DNA of 64,000 nt, from contig JASKMD010000012.1 in assembly GCA_030144725.1 (NCBI GenBank), positions 4,497,387 through 4,561,386 of the forward strand, read 5' to 3'. A program made the translations under genes and the position numbers. Position 1 is the first letter of the stretch, and every line of letters begins with the position of its first letter. The stretch comes from Haematococcus lacustris (taxonomy: Eukaryota; Chlorophyta; Chlorophyceae; Chlamydomonadales; Haematococcaceae). Below, one piece after another: positions 55,553 to 64,000 of the stretch. The notes beneath the pieces were generated by a model, which saw only the letters and a program-made list of their open reading frames with translations, did no database searches and was not told the DNA's origin.

Positions 55553-55708
55553 ATCACACCACACCACACCACACCACACCACACCACACCACACCACACC
55601 ACACCACACCACACCACACCACACCACACCACACCACACCACACCACACCACACCACACCACACCACACCACACCACACCACACCACACCACACCACACC
55701 ACACCACA
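55553..55708. repeat. (ACACC)n pentanucleotide array
   Basis: About 31 units, followed immediately by a (TGGGC)n array. Confidence 0.96.
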
Positions 55709-55763
55709 CTGGGGCTGGGCTGGGCTGGGCTGGGCTGGGCTGGGCTGGGTTGGGCTGGGCTGG
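55709..55763. repeat. (TGGGC)n pentanucleotide array
   Basis: About 11 units with one variant, directly adjoining the ACACC array. Confidence 0.93.
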
Positions 55764-55769
55764 TGTAAC

Positions 55770-57035
55770 AGTTCGCGCTAGTGGGCCGGATGCATGCGCT
55801 ATTGGCTGGAAAATACGATTTCTCAGCCAAGGGCTGGTCTAGGAGATGAAGCTCTACTCTCAGCGTGCGCTGGAGCTTCTAGGGCTAGACTTACTAGCTG
55901 CGGTACTTGCAGCGGAGGCTGTGCTGTTGGCGGAACAACAGAAGCACAGGGCGTAGTATTACAATGAGCTCAGGTCGGAGCTGAACATCAGCTTGGGTCT
56001 GTATATGACTGTCTGTATACCGTACTGTCCCGATCGATTCCCGAAGCCTCGGAAACTATAATTAAAATATTAATCCCGAGCCATATTTTTCTTTGTTTCA
56101 AGTTCCCCGATGGCCAAAGTACGTCCAAAGTTCTTTTTGAGATCGTCTTCGTGCATAGAAATAATCAAGTATCCCACCCCATTAATCTCGCATCAAAATC
56201 ATATGATCGACATTGGTCAACTCTTGGTCGTGGTCTCTCTTCTAGTGGCCTTACCACCTGACCATGCTGCTGTGCTGTTGCGTGCTGTTGCGTGCTGTTG
56301 CAGCCACCCATGCTACTGCTTTGGCGCAGGCACCCCGCCTTGGCCGGCTGCCCGTGTATGATGCGATGCCTCCCCCCTCAACATGGTTGCCAGCCTGGTT
56401 GCCACCCATGTCTATCCTGCGACCCCAGCCTTTGCCCTAGCCTAGCCCACCTCCCTCGACCTTGCCCACCCTGCTTGCCGCCCTAGCCTGGCCTACAGCC
56501 CTAGCCTTTGCCCCATTCTGGCTTGCCTCCCCCTTGCCGGATGGGCTGAATCTTAGCAGGTTGCAACCAGTCTCATGCGCCTTGCCGGTGCATGCGAGAG
56601 CAGGAGGTGTGTTAGGCAGGGTGAGCGGCAGGGTTGCGGCCAGGAGAAGGCCCAAAGTTAGACAGCTTGCGAGGTCTATCAGGTAGTCGCTTCTTAACCA
56701 CTGCCACTTGACGATCGAGCTCGCGGTGCCGCTTATCAGCTGCGTCGGCGGCACTGATGCCCAGGACCACATATTGGTCCATTGCTAGCACTTTCGTCAA
56801 GGTTAACTAATTGTTTATATAGTTCCCGAAGGACCCAAAAAATACATTGTTTATTCTTTCCCGGTTTCCCGAAGGACAAAAAACGATTCGGGATAGGGAA
56901 TCGATCGGGAGAGTACGGTATGCAGGCTCTGCCTTTTTAAACCCTAGTGTCAACGTAATTCATCTGACGTGGCAAGGCATGCAACTCAAAAAACAACGAT
57001 TGTCCATGCATTCTGCCGTACGGTTGTGTACTCTT
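55770..57035. other. No gene recognised
   Basis: Mixed sequence. A short minus-strand frame at 56612-56800 has a charged helical segment (DKRHRELDRQVAVVKKRL) without recognisable family. AT-rich stretches lie at 56040-56200 and 56800-56990. Confidence 0.35.
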
Positions 57036-57038
57036 ACA

Positions 57039-57142
57039 GCTGGGCTGGGCTGGGCTGGGCTGGGCTGGGCTGGGCTGGGCTGGGCTGGGCTGGGCTGGGC
57101 TGGGCTGGGCTGGGCTGGGCTGGGCTGGGCCGGGCTGGGCTG
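57039..57142. repeat. (GGGCT)n pentanucleotide array
   Basis: About 20 units, directly abutting the C-terminal end of the hAT remnant. Confidence 0.95.
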
Positions 57143-58336
57143 CTACAGCTGAGGGACATCAAGCACTACCTGGGCTGCCATATAGCTCTCCCACTCCTCT
57201 TGCGCCTCAGCTGATGCGTGGTGCTCCTTGCGAGTCATGACCCGTGTGTTGAAGAACACATAGGACATGATCCACATGCGCCCTAGCAACAAGCGAGAGC
57301 GCTGGTCGCTCCAGATGAACTTGAAGGCACTGAACAAGCGCTCGGTGGCAGCTCGGTGGGGTGGGGTGGGGTGGGGTGGGGTGGGGTGGGGTGGGGTGGG
57401 GTGGGGTGGGGTGGGGTGGGGTGGGGTGGGGTGGGGTGGGGTGGGGTGGGGTGGGGTGGGGTGGGGTGGGGTGGGGTGGGGTGGGGTGGGGTGGGGTGGG
57501 GTGGGGTGGGGTGGGGTGGGGTGGGGTGGGGTGGGGTGGGGTGGGGTGGGGTGGGGTGGGGTGGGGTGGGGTGGGGTGGGGTGGGGTCAGGTGGTGGTGG
57601 TGGTGGGGTGGAGGTAAGGCATACGCGCAGATGCGTATAACATAGCGCCATGCATGGGGCCACGCCAAGGCACGAAGCTTGAGTATAGGGGGTTGAGGGA
57701 TTGTGTTGGGAGGTGGTGGTGTGGACCTCTAAACATGTAGAGCATGGGATATACGTAGCTATCTGACCTGTGAAGAAGAGGTTCAAGATGTGCGCCCAGC
57801 AACCCATTGCCAAGACCTTGGGCATGGCTGCCTCCACTAAGCACCACAACTTCTGCATGCTTGAGGGTGTGTCCGTCACCAGGCGATGTTCCCTGCCTGC
57901 GGAACATAATAGTGGAGTACTGGACCACCCTTCTATTGCACCCTGTTGCACCCTCCTAACACATCCTGGTCCACAGGTGATGGTTACCTGCGCGAGCTGT
58001 CGACTTGCTGCTCGGGGTGGTCCCAGCGTCTTGCTGCACCTCGGCGACCTCCTCGTTTTCTTGCTTGTACTCTTCAATGGCTGCCGCGAGTTCTGAGAAG
58101 GTCTTGGCGATGTTCCCTGCCTGCGTGCTGGCTAGGAACTTGCTGCATCGCAAGAGATGTCTCTTGAGACGGTTCTTGTTACCGCCCGCCAAGTTATCTT
58201 GGCAGTGATTGCACATATAGCGCAGAACGAAGTTAACAGCGCCGTCAGTCTCGTCGGGGTCGCTCGTCGGTGCTGTGACGGCCGTCAACTGTTCCCAAGC
58301 CGACTTTGTCTTGTGCTGAGTCTTGTGCTTCTTCAA
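57143..58336 (-). pseudogene. hAT transposase, decayed, with BED finger, core piece and dimerisation domain
   Basis: In gene order on the minus strand: 58336-57990 carries FVLRYMCNHCQDNLAGGNK, NRLKRHLLRCSKF (BED-type zinc finger). 57905-57765 carries HRLVTDTPSSMQKLWCLVEA and VLAMGCWAHILNLFF (hAT core region). After a (GGGGT)n array, 57354-57143 carries ATERLFSAFKFIWSDQRSR, LLLGRMWIMSYVFF (hATC) to a stop. Much of the core is missing. The dimerisation part is very close to the fragment at 43.6-44.2 kb. Confidence 0.8.
57355..57588. repeat. (GGGGT)n pentanucleotide array
   Basis: About 47 units. The array starts exactly at the codons that specify the Pro-Pro-Thr of the hATC motif in the sister copy, so it apparently expanded from CCACC codons on the coding strand. 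Confidence 0.96.
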
Positions 58337-59318
58337 GGATGAGCCTCCGAGTCCACGATGTGCCTCTCAGCCCGGACGCCATACGCCTCTTAGCGTGCTG
58401 TGGAGCCTCCGACATGTTGGGACGACGGCCTGCTGCGCGAGTCTGTAATTACGTAACTACACGACCGTATGTAATTATACGATTCCCCTGAGGAAAGCCA
58501 TGTAATTACACAGTTACAGTTTTGTAAAATTACATGTAATTCTGCATCACTGAGTGGGAGCCAGGGCCAGCTACGGAGCCAGCAACTCTTACAGCACATT
58601 GTGCACTGCTAGGATCGTGTTTTTGTCAAGTCCTGCGAGTCATTGTCCAGGAGCAGTTGGCTTGTACAAGTTGTCATCGTGAGCTCCTAAGCAAAGGTCG
58701 GGTGGGCATGCAGCATGCCAGCTGGGGTATGATGGGGAAGCCTTCACAGCACTGTTGCGACGCAGCCATGTGGTCGGCGAAAGAATGCAATCAGCAACAC
58801 CATGCGTGTTTACATGACCTCCATCTCAACATCATGCTATTGGCCCCTACTTACACACTCTAGCGTTTGTCTGCCCTACCTGACACCCTTCTGCTGTTGA
58901 AGAACAACACCATCAGCTGGCGGTCAGCATGGCGCAACACTTGTACAACCCAAGCAAGTGATGATGGTACATAGATTCTGGGCTGTCCTGATCCTGACCC
59001 CGGCAGGCCTTCATGACCTTGCCTCCAGGCCCTGACCTTACGTGACTCAACCCTCATAGCCTCACCTTCATGTCTCTTGCGCATGCAGAGCGATTTCTCA
59101 ACTTTGGGGTGGGTAAGTAAAGCCTCACCGCTGACACCTCTGATGCATATGTCGCCCTGTGCTGCACGAGTCCCTTGTAGTCACATTGCAGCCTGGATTC
59201 ATTTTGCTTGTGCTCACGCCATCTCAGCACCAGCTTCGCATAGAGGAGCCTCAAAAGGTCATGTCCCTCAAGCAGCTACTGTGTATGGAAGGTGCATGGA
59301 AGGCGATGCAGCGCAGAG
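58337..59318. other. Region between hAT remnant and PSMD9 duplication
   Basis: It contains ATTACATGTAATTAC-type words (58440-58546), similar to a cluster at 55177-55235 that could mark the two ends of the hAT remnant. It also holds the right copy of the 53-bp repeat (58552-58604). No gene is supported. Confidence 0.4.
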
Positions 59319-60598
59319 GACAAAGCGCTCATGAAAGAGGTGCGAGCACTGTCTACATGTACACACGGGATGCTTGCTTGATCTGCTGAACTCCTACATG
59401 CTGGGCATGTCTTCACCATGTGATTCCATATCTTCATACCGACGTAGCAAAGTGTGTGCATGTCACCCACGTGCCTGCCTGCTTGCCTGCTAGGTGGACG
59501 TGGCGCTGGTAGCCCTGCACGCTGCCATCAGAGAGGAGCGGCAGCAGGCTGCTCTCCACACCTCCAGCCCGGCGCCTCCAGCCCCACCCCAGCCACAGTC
59601 GCCGCAGCGCAGCCTGGCGGATGGCCCGCAACAGCAGCCCCCAGGCGCCCCCGCCTTTGCAGAGGTTGATGAGATCACGGAGGGGTCCCCTGCCCACGCA
59701 GGGGGGCTGAGGCTGGGGGACAGGGTGTGCGCCTTTGCAGGGGTGACCACAGGCCCAGCTGTGCTGCAGCGGGTGGCGCAGGTGAGGTCCAGGCCCTGGT
59801 GCAGGGCTAGTGAGGGTGAGCTGGGAAAGGAGGCATGCCAGAAGGGAGTACCTCTCGCGCCTGCCATGCTGTCCTTGAAGCCCATGATAGGGTGGGGGTC
59901 TCACCCGGATCAGGGGACAGGGGCTGGGCCATGCCTCGTCACTGCCAGACCAAGCTGCCAGGGCACAGCTACTACAGCTTGCTGGGAGCATTGTTCTGCA
60001 AAGGGTGGTGGGGTGGCTCAACCATAGCAGGTGTTATGTCTTTATTGTGATGGAGATGGAGCTGAGAACATGTCAGTATGCTGTTGCGAGCCTGCTCCCT
60101 GCCTGCTACTTGCTGCCCAGGCCCTGGCTGCAGCTGAGGGCAAGGTGCTGCAAGTTGACATTCTGCGGGCGAAGCAGGCCATGACAGTGAGCCTGACACC
60201 GCGGAAGTGGGAGGGCAGAGGCCTGCTGGGCTGCCACTTCAAACTGCTAGGAATGGGAGATGTTTGAAACCTACTCCCAATCCATGCCTTAGCAAGACAT
60301 GACAGGACTCATGGCAACTGGCTATACATCTGCAGTGCAGGATACTAAGTATATAAAATGACGTAGTTGAGTGCAACATCAAACATTGCAAGTTTCCATG
60401 CAGACATTTCTAAACGGTTGTCTGCCAGCAGCAGTCGGCGCATCCGACTGGCGGTTATATTTCCACCAGCAGTCAGTGCATTTCACCACGCATGCTGGCA
60501 TCAATAAAAACAATGATCTTGCTGTTGCTGTCTTAGCCGTGCGTAGTCTGTGCAAAAGAGGTGGTTACGAGCATGGAGCAACAGTGGGAGGGAGCGAA
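59319..60598 (+). repeat. Segmental duplication of the PSMD9 3' half
   Basis: Matches 38409-39688 almost base for base, from the last 20 nt of exon 2 through exons 3 and 4 and about 330 bp of 3' flank. Few substitutions separate the copies, so it is recent. The right boundary coincides with the first base of the LINE. Confidence 0.93.
59494..60267 (+). pseudogene. PSMD9 partial duplicate (exons 3 and 4 only)
   Basis: Exon 3' (59494-59781) and exon 4' (60121-60267) keep intact splice sites and open frames equivalent to 38580-38867 and 39208-39354, with a few replacements (for example RAQPAM to RAKQAM). Exon 1 and nearly all of exon 2 are missing, so the PDZ part could only be expressed from a new upstream exon. 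Treated as a pseudogene unless a transcript is shown. Confidence 0.8.
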
Positions 60599-63500
60599 AA
60601 GCAGTACAAGAAGTGCTGCCTTGCACACGCCATCAACATGGCCATGGGGAAACCTATGATTAGGCCCGATGATGTGATCACCCACTGTAAAACGCTAGGT
60701 ACACACATCCAAAACCTAGCCAACCAGGCAAGGCAAGAGGGCAGGCCGATACCACTGCGTAGCAGCCTCCCACACACATACGAAGAATCCGGCAACTTTA
60801 CAGTCTCCACCATGAACCACTACTTGTACCATTACCACAAAGACCTCCACCTATGCCCTATCGCCACCGACCTTACACTCGGCAACATCACACCTGAGCT
60901 TCTCACCACGCTCACTGGCAATATAGACAGCTACACCAGCACAGCTGCCATTCTCATCACCAACAACCATGCTACCACCATCCGCCGCACAGACCGCGCC
61001 TGGCAATGGCTGGACTCTGAACGCGGCCACCCATGTCGACTGGACACCCCGGAAGACTGGCTCCAGCTGCAGGGCACACTCGTTCAAATCAAAAAGGGCG
61101 ACGCAGCCAATACAAACCTCATCCAACCACTATGCTGGTTAGCAGACCCCACAAGGCACGCCACAACGGAGCAGCTGGAACACCATCTACGAGCCGCCCA
61201 CATAGACCTCACCAGTCACGATTGGGACACCCAACCCGCGCATAGCCCCGGAAGAGACCGGCCGACAAATACGGCAGACACTGCACAACAACCAACAAGT
61301 AACACGCGCACCGCCACAACTAATGATGACACCCACCCGCCGGACCAGCACGTCCGGCCGCAACTGCGACAAGCCGCCCCCACAGTCACACTTCCTACTT
61401 CAGCCAAGACACGCAACTACAAACGGCCTACATCAACAGGCCACACCAGTAGCACAACTCAACGACGGCACAAATCAAGGGCACAACCTAAGGACTCGCA
61501 CACGCAGACCCTGATGTACCGCTACCTAAAGACAGACTCCACCCCACCCCCCGACGCCATACCCACAGATACCCCATCTGAGAACCTAGCAGCACAACCA
61601 CAACACAGAACCCTGCCAAGCAGGCAGCCACACCCAACACACAACCGTCAACACATCACCCTTACAACCCTGAACGTCAGAAGCCTCCACAGGTCCAGGA
61701 ACGACGTCCTCAACCTCGTGCACAAGCACAGCCCGGACATCCTGATCCTCACCGAAACCATGACCCAGCCTAGGAGCAACAATCCAGACTCTGGATGGCT
61801 GAAGAGAGTCATGCCAGACTACATGACACACCGACACAGCGGCCACAGTGAAGTGCTGATAGGCATCAAACACAACCTAGCCATCCAAATGCAAACCAAG
61901 ATGCTCCCGCCGTGCACGGATACAGAGGTAAACGCACGATGCGTCATCCTGACCCTCAACCAACACCAGTGCGAACAACTCACGATCATCGCCACGTACT
62001 GGCCATCGGGGAATAACGGCGACGCGCTTTCACTACGAGAGAAAATGCAACAACACATACGAACAGCCACGAGTCACCTACCCGGATCACTCATCTTAGC
62101 GGGAGACATCAACGCCACGCTGAGAACAGCTGACCGCTCCGAACACACAGACTACACCCAGGACCTCATGATGAGGGACTTCGCCACAGAAATGCGCCTG
62201 CTTGAAGCCGATCCCGATGACCGGGCCTGGACCTACCAACAGCCGCACTGTAACAGCCGCATCGATGCCATCCTGACGCGTGATGCAAGACACGGCCCCG
62301 AGCACCGCACGCACGTCAAGACACACGCGTATCTCAGTGACCACAGGCCAGTCACAGCCACGCTGAGTACAGCCCGATTGGGCGTAGTCCTGGCAGACCC
62401 ACAAAAACCTCACAAGCACAGCCACACTATCCTCACCACCCCCATCACCAACAAGGACAGGGAAGCCTACCGCCTTGCCGTGCAACAACCCAGCTCAGGT
62501 GCCCCACAGCTCCATGCTCAACTAACAGCTTACCTGGCACCAATGTACACAGAAGCCACCCGCTTCCTGACCACACTAGACAAGACCAACCCACATCAGC
62601 CACAACGCCTATCAAAAGTTACAGGCCTCCCAGCCAGGGAAGTTGTCGACACCGCAGCTACCATGCTCACAACACTCCTGGAAACCTGCAGGGCCACTGC
62701 CAACCAGACATGCAACACTAAAATCTTAACCAGAGGAGGCCAACACTACCAACGCAGAACCATGTGCAGGATCAGACTGGCACTAGGGAAAAAGCTCAAG
62801 ACGACCAGAAACCTCAGCCGGCAGGCTAGGCTACTATTCAAACAGAATGGCGCCCACCCAACGATTGAAGATCTCATCCCAGAAACAGACACGACCAACA
62901 CAGCGATCAGGGAAGCGGTGCTAGCACGCCAAGATGACGACCCAACCGAAAATCACGTGCAAGCCGCACTAGCTAAACTGACAAATTCCTACCGCGACCA
63001 AATCCACCAGCTAGACGACGACGACTCCGCACTCGCCATCGCACAAGCACGGGTCAGGATGCAGCAACTTATAAGCACCCAGCCTAAGAAAGCCAACAAA
63101 TACATACTACGCCCGTCCCGCACCGATCACAAAGGACTGCAGGCACTAGCCGACCCCGATACCAAGAACATTTGCACCGCCCCGGCCGACCTTAACCGGA
63201 TCATCACCGCCGCCTACGGGCAGAAGCTATCACCCCCAACGCCCAAAACCGGCCACTACACAGACACACAATCTAGAAACTATCCCTGGGCCCGCGCCAA
63301 AGCGGACGACCCCTTCTCATTGCACACCTGCAAAAATATACACTGGCTGCACACAGCCATCATGGACAAAGCAGGCTTTCAAGAATGCCTCAGTAGGCTG
63401 GCAGGAGGCAAAGCTCCGGGACCAGACGGCATTGAGAACGAGATCATCAAGATGTTGCCATGGGAGATGAGAGACACCATACACCAGCTGTTCATCATCA

Positions 63501-64000
63501 TGTGGGCTACAGGATGCACACCATCCGCGTGGAAAACCAGTGACACCTGCCTGCTTTACAAGGACAAGGGCCAGGAAACCGATCTCAATGCCTACAGACC
63601 TGTAGGGCTGGCAAACACCATCTACAAGCTTTGGACCAGTCTTATCACCAAGACACTGTACGAATATGCAGAAGCCAACGGGATGCTCAGCAATTGCCAA
63701 GCTGGTTTCCGGTCCCACAGAGACACCACCCAGCAGCTACAGATGCTAGTCATGGCTCTTGAAGATGCTAAACTGGCTAAGACAGATATCTACGCGCTCC
63801 TTGTCGACTTTACCAGTGCGTTCAACACCACCTGCCAGGACAAACTACTATGGATCATGCACGACCTAGGCTTCCCCACGGACGCTACTGACGCTGTGAA
63901 GGACCTATACACGGGCGCTACAACGCGCTTCAAAACTCCCTACGGCCACACCGACCCCGTACCCGTCGACCGGGGCACCATCCAGGGAGACTCGCTCTCA
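60599..64000 (+). mobile_element. Non-LTR retrotransposon (LINE), right part beyond the window
   Basis: It begins abruptly at the end of the PSMD9 duplication and continues open to the window edge with endonuclease and reverse transcriptase domains. Base composition (A/C-rich sense strand) differs sharply from neighbouring DNA. The 3' end is not visible. Confidence 0.9.
60638..64000 (+). CDS. LINE ORF: apurinic-type endonuclease plus reverse transcriptase (partial)
   Basis: One uninterrupted frame of 1121 codons from ATG 60638 to the edge; it is also open upstream into the duplicated segment. Residues 1-340 are of unknown function. The endonuclease/exonuclease/phosphatase fold starts at about residue 345: TLNVRSLHRSRND (Asn), LILTET (Glu), LAGDINATL (about 487, Asp/Asn), SRIDAIL, and SDHRPV (about 567, catalytic His). 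The reverse transcriptase starts near residue 925: GGKAPGPDGIENEI, LNAYRPVGLANTIYK, CQAGFRSHRDT, and motif A LLVDFTSAFN (about 1054). The catalytic YxDD box should lie just past the edge. No stops or shifts were seen, so this copy may be recent. Confidence 0.92.
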   Translation, partial: MAMGKPMIRPDDVITHCKTLGTHIQNLANQARQEGRPIPLRSSLPHTYEESGNFTVSTMNHYLYHYHKDLHLCPIATDLTLGNITPELLTTLTGNIDSYTSTAAILITNNHATTIRRTDRAWQWLDSERGHPCRLDTPEDWLQLQGTLVQIKKGDAANTNLIQPLCWLADPTRHATTEQLEHHLRAAHIDLTSHDWDTQPAHSPGRDRPTNTADTAQQPTSNTRTATTNDDTHPPDQHVRPQLRQAAPTVTLPTSAKTRNYKRPTSTGHTSSTTQRRHKSRAQPKDSHTQTLMYRYLKTDSTPPPDAIPTDTPSENLAAQPQHRTLPSRQPHPTHNRQHITLTTLNVRSLHRSRNDVLNLVHKHSPDILILTETMTQPRSNNPDSGWLKRVMPDYMTHRHSGHSEVLIGIKHNLAIQMQTKMLPPCTDTEVNARCVILTLNQHQCEQLTIIATYWPSGNNGDALSLREKMQQHIRTATSHLPGSLILAGDINATLRTADRSEHTDYTQDLMMRDFATEMRLLEADPDDRAWTYQQPHCNSRIDAILTRDARHGPEHRTHVKTHAYLSDHRPVTATLSTARLGVVLADPQKPHKHSHTILTTPITNKDREAYRLAVQQPSSGAPQLHAQLTAYLAPMYTEATRFLTTLDKTNPHQPQRLSKVTGLPAREVVDTAATMLTTLLETCRATANQTCNTKILTRGGQHYQRRTMCRIRLALGKKLKTTRNLSRQARLLFKQNGAHPTIEDLIPETDTTNTAIREAVLARQDDDPTENHVQAALAKLTNSYRDQIHQLDDDDSALAIAQARVRMQQLISTQPKKANKYILRPSRTDHKGLQALADPDTKNICTAPADLNRIITAAYGQKLSPPTPKTGHYTDTQSRNYPWARAKADDPFSLHTCKNIHWLHTAIMDKAGFQECLSRLAGGKAPGPDGIENEIIKMLPWEMRDTIHQLFIIMWATGCTPSAWKTSDTCLLYKDKGQETDLNAYRPVGLANTIYKLWTSLITKTLYEYAEANGMLSNCQAGFRSHRDTTQQLQMLVMALEDAKLAKTDIYALLVDFTSAFNTTCQDKLLWIMHDLGFPTDATDAVKDLYTGATTRFKTPYGHTDPVPVDRGTIQGDSLS

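Noticed and set aside
57207..57668. His-Pro-Thr-Pro-Pro repeat protein
   Set aside because: Product of the GGGGT array inside a decayed hAT gene.

Overview
The window looks like nuclear DNA of a chlamydomonadalean green alga. The evidence is intron-rich genes with GT-AG introns, high GC, heavy CAG and pentanucleotide repeats, an intraflagellar-transport gene, and a plastid/mitochondrial-style gene set. Several repeated protein families are of a kind I associate with Haematococcus-like draft genomes (from memory, not verified). It is a mosaic of about seven host genes set in a dense mass of decayed and nested transposable elements.

Host genes. 281-4774 (-): mitochondrial EF-Tu in 11 exons, 472 aa. 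7939-9586 (-): IFT43, a ciliary IFT-A subunit, 4 exons, 267 aa. 9776-16227 (+): MiaB-type tRNA methylthiotransferase, 13 exons, 518 aa, divergent from IFT43 with 189 bp between the two start codons. 17172-21453 (+): a 1205-aa Pro/Ala/Ser/Gln-rich protein of unknown function in four phase-compatible exons. 31967-32971 (+): a single-exon TPR-like protein with a transit-like N-terminus. 37862-39354 (+): PSMD9/Nas2, a proteasome assembly chaperone with a PDZ domain. 40815-43274 (-): a membrane protein with a C-terminal RING finger. The splice chains for EF-Tu, IFT43, MiaB and PSMD9 keep frame at every junction.

Mobile DNA. (i) A transposon family (elements at 29563-31608, 45304-47464, 47823-48828, and a foldback derivative at 26277-26900) shares termini beginning GGTCACCCC and always has 4-bp target duplications. 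It encodes a Cys-rich protein with no recognised transposase motif. (ii) Two elements, A (22736-24589) and B (24696-27267), have TCAGG termini and 7-bp target duplications. Both sit in the 3' part of one minus-strand relic of a TnpB/Fanzor-like gene, and the foldback element sits inside B. (iii) Relics of two subfamilies of that TnpB/Fanzor-like gene lie at 5.8-6.7, 21.8-22.4, 27.3-29.0 and 39.9-40.5 kb. (iv) A 7.1-kb hAT-type element (47615-54718, 8-bp target duplication CAAGTGCC) contains one GGTCACC element and a 4.9-kb long-TIR element (48952-53825) with a KDZ-like cysteine domain. (v) There are further hAT fragments (43.6-44.2 and 57.1-58.3 kb), a Copia pol fragment (35.9-37.6 kb) and a LINE with endonuclease and reverse transcriptase running off the right edge (60599-64000). 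(vi) The 3' half of PSMD9 is duplicated at 59319-60598, directly against the LINE.

How it fits together: the conserved genes are translation, tRNA modification, cilium and proteasome functions, with no operon-like logic apart from the head-to-head IFT43/MiaB pair. From about 21.8 kb on, the window is mainly a record of repeated insertions. Long pentamer arrays (GAGCT, CCTGA, AGGGG, CCCAG, ACACC, GGGCT, GGGGT) lie in introns and inside transposon genes.
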